Assembly: GCA_903916775.1 (NCBI GenBank)
Contig: CAIWXY010000165.1
Location: forward strand, 1-8,647
DNA: 8,647 bases
Direction: 5' to 3'
DNA from: an uncultured Actinomycetes bacterium
GTDB taxonomy: Bacteria; Actinomycetota; Actinomycetes; Nanopelagicales; Nanopelagicaceae
Of the stretch, positions 1-5,200 are shown in pieces; positions within the stretch are counted from its first letter, which is position 1; every line of letters begins with the position of its first letter. The notes below the pieces were generated by a model. That model saw only the letters and a list, made by a program, of their open reading frames with translations, was not told the DNA's origin and did no database searches. Both the position numbers and the translations under genes were made by a program.

Positions 1-179
1 GAAGCACGGCTTTTGAGGTAAACGCTAGCTTTTGGCCAGAACGTCAATCCCAGCAAAATTAACCCAGGAACGATAATCAATAGGCTGTTGCGGATGGCGT
101 GCAGATGCGAGCGTTGGTAATCCCAGTTGATAAAGCCAACTGCGATCATCGAATAGGCCCACATCCGGTAATTACTCAT
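1..179 (-). CDS. Small hypothetical membrane protein, partial (continues past left edge)
   Basis: An open frame starts at ATG 177-179 and runs leftwards off the window; 59 codons are visible with no stop. I do not recognise the family. The visible protein begins MSNYRMWAYS, has a polar, aromatic-rich first 30 residues (NWDYQRSHLHAIR around 18-30), then one clear hydrophobic stretch at about residues 32-49 (SLLIIVPGLILLGLTFWP) followed by basic residues (K50, K56, R58), as expected for a membrane segment with a positive cytoplasmic flank. Internal ATGs at codons 6 and 11 are alternative starts. I chose the first because TATTCT (186-191 on the minus strand) ends 6 nt before it, a leaderless arrangement; no Shine-Dalgarno is visible. 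The gene lies directly behind the intrinsic terminator of the rhodopsin gene, so it probably has its own promoter. That it is coding is likely but not certain. Confidence 0.5.
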   Translation of the reverse strand, partial: MSNYRMWAYSMIAVGFINWDYQRSHLHAIRNSLLIIVPGLILLGLTFWPKASVYLKSRA

Positions 180-218
180 AAAAAAAGAATAGCAGGAGCG
201 CTCTCGCGCCCCTGCTAT
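180..218 (-). terminator. Intrinsic terminator of the rhodopsin transcript
   Basis: Read on the minus strand, ATAGCAGGGGCGC (206-218), a GAGA tetraloop (202-205) and GCGCTCCTGCTAT (189-201) form a 13 bp stem with a single G.U pair. TC (187-188) and then seven T (180-186) follow. The structure begins about 24 nt after the rhodopsin stop codon. On the plus strand there is no T-tract after the stem, so it acts in one direction only. The next minus-strand ATG begins immediately after the T-tract. Confidence 0.92.
186..191 (-). promoter_or_regulatory. Candidate -10 (TATTCT) for leaderless left-edge gene
   Basis: TATTCT on the minus strand is separated by six T from the ATG at 177-179, which would put the transcription start at or next to the A of the ATG. 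It overlaps the foot of the terminator stem and the T-tract. No TTGACA-like -35 is visible at the usual distance. Assignment rests on spacing and on the same arrangement at four other starts in the window. Confidence 0.35.
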
Positions 219-242
219 CTAAGGTTCTTAGTTGTTGCTTAA

Positions 243-1016
243 TTAGTGAGTCTCTACAAGACCTTCTGCAGCTGACTTCATACGAGCGATCTTGAAGATG
301 GTCAAGCCAAATACGCACTTAGCAAGAACGTCCGCAATGGTGTAACCAATCTGACGATCGGTGAAGAGGTATGCCATCTGATGCATCGATGGGTTCTTGA
401 CCAAGATTGGGATCAAGTATGAGATTGGGTAGACGCCCCATGTAGCGATCAAAAGCAAACGCAGACGACTTACTGTCGCTGCTACGCCTTCTGGTTGACG
501 ATCCAATGACTTTGTGAGCTCTACGAAGAGAACATAGAGGATGTAAAGGAATGGAAGTGTTGAGAGAATTCCAAAGAGAACCTTTGTGCCGTTATTCGAT
601 GAGATCTCACCTGGGTATCCAAGAATGATCATCGCAGCTGATGCTGGGACCAAGCGACCGATGAGGGACTTTGATGCTTCCTTAGCAAGACCAAGTACGG
701 CAATTACTTCTACGAGAAGTAGTGGAACAGTCAAAATCCAGTCAACATAGCGGTATGCCTCATTGAAAGCGCCTTGTTGCGTACCAACTGCAACAGCATT
801 TGCATGAGAAGCATCGTTGAATGAGTTAAAGATACGGAAATAGTGATATCCAGCAATAAATGTGACCATAGATGACATGACGAGGGCGCTGCGGTACTTC
901 GGCAATACACGTGATTGGCAGACCAATGTGTAGATGGTGCAAGCCAACATTGAAATGAGGCCAAATGAGAAGACGTTATATAACGAACTCCACTGACCAT
1001 TGGAAAGTTGCAACAT
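243..1016 (-). CDS. actR: Actinorhodopsin, light-driven outward proton pump
   Basis: A 257-residue type I (microbial) rhodopsin with seven predicted membrane helices. It binds retinal and pumps protons out of the cell under light. Helix C carries RYVDWILTVPLLLVE: D92 (proton acceptor), T96 and E103 (proton donor) give the DTE set of proteorhodopsin/xanthorhodopsin-type proton pumps. L100, at the spectral tuning position, predicts green rather than blue absorption. H58 in YHYFR matches the helix B histidine that pairs with the acceptor. Helix G has ADVLAKC, with D229 as counterion and K233 as Schiff base lysine. WGVYP (193-197) lies in helix F and GYPGE (133-137) in helix D. AGGAA (1022-1026) precedes the ATG by 5 nt, supporting this start. 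The retinal-forming blh lies upstream on the same strand, and an intrinsic terminator follows the stop. Assignment to the actinorhodopsin clade rests on sequence resemblance and neighbours; the pump class is clear. Confidence 0.96.
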   Translation of the reverse strand: MLQLSNGQWSSLYNVFSFGLISMLACTIYTLVCQSRVLPKYRSALVMSSMVTFIAGYHYFRIFNSFNDASHANAVAVGTQQGAFNEAYRYVDWILTVPLLLVEVIAVLGLAKEASKSLIGRLVPASAAMIILGYPGEISSNNGTKVLFGILSTLPFLYILYVLFVELTKSLDRQPEGVAATVSRLRLLLIATWGVYPISYLIPILVKNPSMHQMAYLFTDRQIGYTIADVLAKCVFGLTIFKIARMKSAAEGLVETH

Positions 1017-1021
1017 TGCGA

Positions 1022-1026
1022 TTCCT
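1022..1026 (-). promoter_or_regulatory. Shine-Dalgarno of the rhodopsin gene
   Basis: AGGAA on the minus strand ends 5 nt before the ATG at 1014-1016. It supports this start over any upstream non-ATG codon in the same frame. Confidence 0.6.
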
Positions 1027-1043
1027 ATTCTCCATTGAGCGAG

Positions 1044-1070
1044 ACTCTCTCCTCCAGATGGCCTGGAGAA
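1044..1070 (-). other. Hairpin in the rhodopsin 5' leader
   Basis: CTCCAG (1052-1057) and CTGGAG (1063-1068) form a perfect 6 bp inverted repeat around a 5 nt loop, extendable on the RNA strand by a G.U and an A-U pair. On the minus strand the 3' arm runs into GGAGGAG, the best Shine-Dalgarno match in this gap, but it lies more than 30 nt before the rhodopsin ATG. It could affect leader folding or translation; there is no T-tract, so it is not a terminator. Confidence 0.4.
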
Positions 1071-1129
1071 CTCGCGTGGACAATAGTCTTCTCTTAAAAT
1101 CGGCTGAGCGCTCGTTCAATGTACGCCTC

Positions 1130-1155
1130 TTTCTATAACTTTTTCGTTATAAAAA
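1130..1155. repeat. AT-rich inverted repeat at the blh stop / rhodopsin upstream region
   Basis: TTTCTATAAC (1130-1139) and GTTATAAAAA (1146-1155) are inverted copies, 10 bp with one mismatch (G.U in RNA), separated by 6 nt. The repeat covers the blh stop codon (1147-1149). TACATT on the minus strand (1118-1123), a TAnnnT hexamer, lies just downstream, so the repeat would cover the -35 zone of a rhodopsin promoter placed there. It may be a protein-binding site or a weak hairpin at the end of blh. Neither role is shown by the sequence. Confidence 0.4.
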
Positions 1156-2118
1156 CCGGGTTGGTGAGAGTGCGCGGAGATCAAAGCGTGAGGTTATCGC
1201 CATATGGGGCACGGTTAGCGCCCACACAATCACGAGTGCGGACCACAACAAACTTGAGCCAAACTGAGCTGGGCGCACAAGCAACAGTCCGATAGCCACA
1301 ATGAGCACACCGACTACGGCGTAGAGACCAGGGTAGATGGCAGCCCAGATAGCGGCGCCAGGTGAACCTACCCTTGCCAGCTCATCCGCCCCAGCAAGTT
1401 TTGGCACTAATCGAGCCGTATGTCGGGTCGCGTGCCAGCATCCGAAATAGAGAGCAAAAGTAATGAGCGGTGGAGCCAAAATCGCTAGTACGAGGAGTAG
1501 CGCTAGATCAATAAGAAGCTGCCACGAGTGCGTAACGACCAAAACTGCCAACGCCGCGATAGTCAGAGCAAAGACTAAGTCTCTCAATAGTCCTATGTTG
1601 GAGCCAGCCCAATCCGAGAGCGAGGGATGTATGCGCTTGAGGGCCTTTGTGGCACGTACGTCGGTGAGGGGTAGAACAACTGGTAACAGTCCTGCGGGCA
1701 ATGCATACATGATCTCGACAATTCGTGAGTACCTTGGCATCCCGCGTGCATCACACCATTCGTTCGCAAAAGATGCATCTCCAAAGCCAAAGTGCAGTGA
1801 GCTCATCACCACTATTGCTATAAAACCAAATGTATTCCAGCTAGCTATTACCCATCCTGCCGCTACTGCAACGAGAACGTAAATCGCAATAAATAGGTAA
1901 AAGCGTGACTTAGGATTTTGTGGGACCGCGATTAAATGATCAATGGCACCATGCGGAATTCCGATGAGTAGGGAGATGAGTGCAATCGCGACTTGGACAC
2001 TAAGCGGAATTTGGTAGCCAAAGAAATGCAGAATGACCAAAAGCGCAATCATTGACGCTGAAGCCACTCTGGAAAAGCGATCTGTCCAGAGATAGATCTG
2101 AGACAAGAATGGATTCAT
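1147..2118 (-). CDS. blh: Beta-carotene 15,15'-dioxygenase (Brp/Blh family)
   Basis: A 323-residue integral membrane protein of the Brp/Blh family, which cleaves beta-carotene centrally with O2 to give two retinals, the rhodopsin chromophore. The family's conserved iron-binding histidines are all in place: PHGAIDH (H56, H61), LHFGFGD (H109, D114), CWHATRH (H229, H233) and VPHM (H305). Hydrophobic segments lie at about 22-33, 40-54, 74-93, 96-109, 132-151, 178-196, 199-216, 218-228, 255-281 and 288-304. Length is normal for the family. The ATG at 2116-2118 has no Shine-Dalgarno but has TAACCT (2125-2130, minus strand) 6 nt upstream, suggesting a leaderless mRNA. It lies upstream of the rhodopsin gene with a 130 bp gap, so the two may share a transcript, although the gap could hold a second promoter. 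It is divergent from crtYc, whose product helps supply its substrate. Confidence 0.95.
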   Translation of the reverse strand: MNPFLSQIYLWTDRFSRVASASMIALLVILHFFGYQIPLSVQVAIALISLLIGIPHGAIDHLIAVPQNPKSRFYLFIAIYVLVAVAAGWVIASWNTFGFIAIVVMSSLHFGFGDASFANEWCDARGMPRYSRIVEIMYALPAGLLPVVLPLTDVRATKALKRIHPSLSDWAGSNIGLLRDLVFALTIAALAVLVVTHSWQLLIDLALLLVLAILAPPLITFALYFGCWHATRHTARLVPKLAGADELARVGSPGAAIWAAIYPGLYAVVGVLIVAIGLLLVRPAQFGSSLLWSALVIVWALTVPHMAITSRFDLRALSPTRFL

Positions 2119-2154
2119 AGTTTAAGGTTATTGCAGAGAAGGCCAAATAGGGAG
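2119..2154. promoter_or_regulatory. Divergent promoter region between blh and crtYc
   Basis: Only about 43 bp separate the two start codons. On the minus strand TAACCT (2125-2130) stands 6 nt before the blh ATG. On the plus strand TAAGGT (2123-2128) could serve as -10 for crtYc, giving a short leader that contains GGGAG (2150-2154), 7 nt before the ATG at 2162. The two hexamers share the same base pairs. Neither has a recognisable TTGACA -35, so the minus hexamer rests on its spacing and the plus hexamer is weaker. Confidence 0.4.
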
Positions 2155-2161
2155 ATGAGTG

Positions 2162-2494
2162 ATGCGCCATTTTCATTATGCGCTTGTCTTAATTTTCATT
2201 CTGGCCTGCGCTTTTGGCGTGAACCTTTCATTCCGTCTAAAAATTCTGCGCCAATGGCGAACTTTTCTCCTGACAGATCTCGTCATTGTTCTGATCTATG
2301 GAGCGTGGGACATATGGGCGATCGATAAGCACAATTGGTATTTTGATCGAGCCCAAATTGTGGATTTTGACCTGTTTAAGAGACTCCCGGTGGAAGAGCT
2401 ACTCTTTTTTATCCTTGTTCCGCTTATGGTCGTCATTACCTATCGCGCACTTCTTCAGCTAACAGGCTGGGAATATGGGGCGGATAGTCAATGA
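2162..2494 (+). CDS. crtYc: Lycopene cyclase subunit CrtYc
   Basis: A 110-residue membrane protein, one half of the heterodimeric lycopene cyclase of Gram-positive bacteria, which closes the ends of lycopene to beta-ionone rings. It shows three hydrophobic segments (about 5-22, 36-53, 80-99) and the lycopene cyclase domain motif LPVEELLFF with P76, E78 and E79, the acidic residues of the family's PxE(E/D) active-site motif. A GTG at 2159 directly precedes the ATG. I chose ATG 2162 because GGGAG (2150-2154) is 7 nt upstream of it but only 4 nt from the GTG. Its stop overlaps the crtYd start as ATGA (2491-2494), so the two subunits are translationally coupled, as expected for equal amounts of two partners. 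The product feeds Blh, encoded divergently. Confidence 0.93.
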   Translation: MRHFHYALVLIFILACAFGVNLSFRLKILRQWRTFLLTDLVIVLIYGAWDIWAIDKHNWYFDRAQIVDFDLFKRLPVEELLFFILVPLMVVITYRALLQLTGWEYGADSQ

Positions 2495-2823
2495 TCTACT
2501 CCGATATTGCCCTCGATGCGATTATTTTCGCAGTCATCTGCGATCTATTTGTATCTCGAACCCAAATGATCACTCGGGGAATATTCTGGTTGACCTATGG
2601 TCTAATCCTTCCATTTCAACTTCTCACGAATTGGTGGCTTACCTCTAAAAATATTGTCATGTACTCATCATCACAAATTATCGGAAAACGGCTTGCGGGA
2701 GCACCGATCGAAGATCTGCTATTTGGCTTCTCGCTGATCCTTGTTACATTGACGTTCTGGGAATTTTTCTCAGCACATATTCGCAACAACGATAAATCAA
2801 CGAACACCGAGCGAAGGCGCTAA
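2491..2823 (+). CDS. crtYd: Lycopene cyclase subunit CrtYd
   Basis: A 110-residue membrane protein, the second half of the heterodimeric lycopene cyclase. Hydrophobic segments lie at about 5-22, 32-50 and 76-94. APIEDLLFGF carries P72, E74 and D75, the counterpart of the PVEE motif in CrtYc, as expected from the internal duplication behind this two-subunit enzyme. The C-terminal tail (about 96-110) is polar and ends in RRR. Its ATG overlaps the crtYc stop (ATGA), so no separate ribosome binding site is needed. The aldo/keto reductase gene starts 6 bp after the stop. With CrtYc it should act at the membrane on lycopene. Because both subunits keep their acidic motif, beta-carotene (both ends cyclised) is the expected product, which is what Blh needs; this cannot be proved from sequence. 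Confidence 0.93.
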   Translation: MIYSDIALDAIIFAVICDLFVSRTQMITRGIFWLTYGLILPFQLLTNWWLTSKNIVMYSSSQIIGKRLAGAPIEDLLFGFSLILVTLTFWEFFSAHIRNNDKSTNTERRR

Positions 2824-2829
2824 GCAATT

Positions 2830-3807
2830 ATGAAAATGAGAAAGTTAAGAAATTTAGAAGTATCAGCGCTCGGCTTAGGCTGCATGGGGATGTCCGAGTT
2901 TTATGGTCCTGGGGATGAGGCTTCTTCGATCTCCACAATTCATCGTTTTCTAGAACTTGGCGGCACTTTCTTGGATACCGCCGACATGTATGGGCCTTTC
3001 ACCAATGAAGTCTTAGTTGGAAAAGCAATCGCAGGAAAACGTGATCAGGTAATTCTTGCGACTAAGTATGGAAATGAACGCGGCGCAGATGGCTCCTGGA
3101 AGGGCATTAATGGACGCCCTGAATATGTGAAGGCTGCCTGCGACGCCTCACTCAAGCGCCTTGGTGTCGATTACATCGATCTTTATTATCAACATCGCGT
3201 AGATCGCAATACTCCTATTGAGGAGACGTGGGGTGCAATGAAGGAGTTGGTCGAAGCTGGAAAAGTTCGCCACCTCGGAATTTCCGAAGCATCTGCTGCA
3301 ACCATTCGCAAGGCTCACTCCGTCCACGCAATCACAGCCGTTCAGACTGAGTGGTCGCTATGGACTCGAGATGTCGAAGCGAACGATGTACTTGCCACAG
3401 TGCGTGAGCTAGGAATCGGATTTGTGCCATATTCACCACTGGGTCGCGGATTTCTTACCGGCGCAATTACGTCGCTTGATGACTTGGCTGCTGATGATCG
3501 CCGCAGAACCTACCCACGTTTCCAAGGTGAAAACTTCGCAGTCAACTTTGCAATTGTTGATGCTGTTAAAGCGATAGCTAATACAAAGGGTGTGACCCCA
3601 GCTCAGCTCGCACTCACTTGGGTATTGGCGCAAGGAAATGACATCGTCCCAATTCCTGGAACCCGCAAAGTTTCACGGTTGGAAGAAAATCTTGCAGCAC
3701 TAGACATCGCTTTGAGTGATACCGAAATCGCAGCTCTCAACAGCGCCGCCCCAATCGGCGTTACATCGGGTGAGCGTTATCCAGATATGTCTTCGGTAAA
3801 CGCTTAG
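2830..3807 (+). CDS. Aldo/keto reductase, NADP-dependent oxidoreductase
   Basis: A 325-residue soluble (beta/alpha)8-barrel oxidoreductase of the aldo/keto reductase superfamily, closest in pattern to bacterial YakC/AKR13-like proteins. The full catalytic tetrad is visible: D49 and Y54 in FLDTADMYG, K79 in ATKYG and H122 in YYQHRVD. LGLGCMGMS (about 14-22) opens the barrel. PYSPLGRGFLTG (200-211) and IPGTRK (275-280) with the following SRLEEN match the cofactor-binding segments that contact NADPH. The substrate cannot be read from sequence; this family reduces diverse aldehydes and ketones. It starts 6 bp after crtYd and probably shares its transcript, although no strong Shine-Dalgarno is seen (GAAGG at 2813-2817 is 12 nt away). 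ATG 2836 is an alternative start. A link to retinal or apocarotenoid metabolism is only suggested by position. Confidence 0.9.
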   Translation: MKMRKLRNLEVSALGLGCMGMSEFYGPGDEASSISTIHRFLELGGTFLDTADMYGPFTNEVLVGKAIAGKRDQVILATKYGNERGADGSWKGINGRPEYVKAACDASLKRLGVDYIDLYYQHRVDRNTPIEETWGAMKELVEAGKVRHLGISEASAATIRKAHSVHAITAVQTEWSLWTRDVEANDVLATVRELGIGFVPYSPLGRGFLTGAITSLDDLAADDRRRTYPRFQGENFAVNFAIVDAVKAIANTKGVTPAQLALTWVLAQGNDIVPIPGTRKVSRLEENLAALDIALSDTEIAALNSAAPIGVTSGERYPDMSSVNA

Positions 3808-3809
3808 CT

Positions 3810-3833
3810 TGGTTAACTAGCTGGTTAACTAGC
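3810..3833. repeat. Tandem 12 bp repeat between convergent genes
   Basis: TGGTTAACTAGC occurs twice in immediate succession (3810-3821, 3822-3833). Each copy contains the palindrome GTTAAC, so the pair can also fold as a hairpin (GTTAAC, 6 nt loop, GTTAAC). It fills most of the 30 bp gap between the reductase stop (3807) and the argG stop (3838). It could be a weak bidirectional terminator, but no T-tract follows on either strand. A recent local duplication is an equally good explanation. Confidence 0.55.
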
Positions 3834-3837
3834 TGAG

Positions 3838-5163
3838 TTACTCGAGTTCTGCAATAAGTTTGAAGTCACTACTGCCAAGTTGTCCTTGCTTTGTATAAAG
3901 CTCCAACTTGGCACGGGTGTCAGCAATATCGAGGTTTCGCATGGTGAGCTGACCGATTCGATCAGTTGGACCAAATGCAGCATCCTCGGTGCGCTCCATA
4001 GAGAGCTTTTCAGGATGGTAGGAAAGCGCAGGCCCGACAGTATTGATGATGGAGAAATCATCACCTCGGCGTAGGCGAACTGTGACTGCACCAGTAACTG
4101 CTGAAGCAACCCAGCGAGTAAGAGATTCGCGCAACATCAGCGCTTGCGGATCAAACCAACGACCCTCATAAAGCAAACGTCCCAGGCGTCGACCTTCTGC
4201 ATGATAGTTGGCAATGGTGTCTTCGTTATGAATCGCAGAGATCAAGCGCTCGTAAGCAATAAAGAGAAGTGCCATTCCTGGAGCTTCGTAAATTCCACGA
4301 GATTTAGCTTCGATAATTCTGTTTTCGATCTGATCTGCCATTCCTAATCCATGGCGACCACCAACAGCATTTGCTTCTTGCATCAGCTCAACAGAATTGG
4401 CAAAAGTTTTTCCGTTGATAGCAACAGGGCGACCTTGAGAGAATTCAATGGTGACATCTTCGGTCTCTATTTTTACTGCAGGATCCCAGAACTTAACACC
4501 CATGATTGGATCAACAATTTCGATCGATGCATCGAGTTCTTCTAGGTTCTTCGCCTCGTGTGTTGCACCCAAAATATTTGCATCAGTTGAGTAAGCCTTC
4601 TCGGTGCTGTCGCGGTAAGGGAAGTTGCGCGCAACCAACCACTCAGACATCTCTTTGCGACCGCCGAGTTCATTAACGAAATCTGCATCGAGCCAAGGCT
4701 TGTAAATTTTCAAAGCAGGGTTGGCGAGCAATCCATAGCGATAGAAGCGTTCGATGTCGTTGCCCTTATATGTAGAGCCATCGCCCCAGATCGAGACGTT
4801 GTCCTCGAGCATTGCACGAACTAAGAGTGTTCCGGTCACGGCGCGACCGAGTGGAGTTGTATTGAAATATTGCTTTCCGCCGCTGCGAATATGGAATGCT
4901 CCACAAGCAATCGCAGCAAGGCCTTCTTCAACCAGTGCTAGCTTGCAATCAACCAGGCGGGCCTTCTCGGCACCATATTGGAGCGCGCGACCTGGAATCG
5001 AATCGATATCGGTCTCGTCATATTGACCGAGGTCAGCTGTGTATGTGAAGGGGGTTGCGCCTTTTTCGCGCATCCATGCCACAGCCACGGATGTATCGAG
5101 GCCGCCAGAAAATGCGATGCCTACTGATTGACCGACTGGCAGAGATGCGAGAACTTTGGACAT
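3838..5163 (-). CDS. argG: Argininosuccinate synthase, E. coli-type
   Basis: A 441-residue cytoplasmic enzyme that joins citrulline and aspartate with ATP to give argininosuccinate, the penultimate step of arginine synthesis. The ATP pyrophosphatase P-loop SGGLDTS is at 19-25. FNTTPLGRAVTGT (100-112) and WGDGSTYKGNDIERFYRYG (126-144) form substrate-binding segments, and STEKAYSTD begins at about 186. The GGRHGLGMADQIENRIIEAKSRGIYEAPG stretch lies in the tetramerising C-terminal half. Length and these motifs match the longer E. coli-type subfamily (about 447 residues), not the roughly 400-residue form common in many actinobacteria. No other arg gene is in the window. The ATG (5161-5163) has TAGGCT (5170-5175, minus strand) 6 nt upstream, so it may be leaderless; AGG within the same stretch could instead be a weak ribosome site. 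The GGDEF-like gene ends 37 bp upstream on the same strand. Confidence 0.97.
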   Translation of the reverse strand: MSKVLASLPVGQSVGIAFSGGLDTSVAVAWMREKGATPFTYTADLGQYDETDIDSIPGRALQYGAEKARLVDCKLALVEEGLAAIACGAFHIRSGGKQYFNTTPLGRAVTGTLLVRAMLEDNVSIWGDGSTYKGNDIERFYRYGLLANPALKIYKPWLDADFVNELGGRKEMSEWLVARNFPYRDSTEKAYSTDANILGATHEAKNLEELDASIEIVDPIMGVKFWDPAVKIETEDVTIEFSQGRPVAINGKTFANSVELMQEANAVGGRHGLGMADQIENRIIEAKSRGIYEAPGMALLFIAYERLISAIHNEDTIANYHAEGRRLGRLLYEGRWFDPQALMLRESLTRWVASAVTGAVTVRLRRGDDFSIINTVGPALSYHPEKLSMERTEDAAFGPTDRIGQLTMRNLDIADTRAKLELYTKQGQLGSSDFKLIAELE

Positions 5164-5169
5164 TGGGCA

Positions 5170-5175
5170 AGCCTA
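5170..5175 (-). promoter_or_regulatory. Candidate -10 (TAGGCT) for argG
   Basis: TAGGCT on the minus strand ends 6 nt before the argG ATG, consistent with transcription starting at the start codon. The same hexamer lies before the next gene upstream (5646-5651). No clear -35 is visible. The alternative reading is a weak Shine-Dalgarno (AGG, 8 nt from the ATG). Confidence 0.4.
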
Positions 5176-5200
5176 CCTGCGCTTCAATTCTCAGCAAAAA

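Noticed and set aside
731..1000. 89-residue minus-strand frame inside the rhodopsin gene
   Set aside because: It overlaps the rhodopsin gene in another frame, has no recognisable motif, and the rhodopsin reading has every catalytic residue.
1091..1118. TTGAAC with TAAGAG 17 nt downstream (minus strand) as a classical rhodopsin promoter
   Set aside because: The -35 is fair but the -10 is poor, and several other TAnnnT hexamers in the same gap (TACATT, TATTGT) compete; no single choice is justified.
1463..1882. 139-residue plus-strand frame opposite blh
   Set aside because: Antisense to a gene with all family motifs; composition is that of a shadow frame and no start signal is seen.
2159..2161. 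GTG as start codon of crtYc
   Set aside because: GGGAG lies only 4 nt from it but 7 nt from the ATG directly after; the ATG is preferred.
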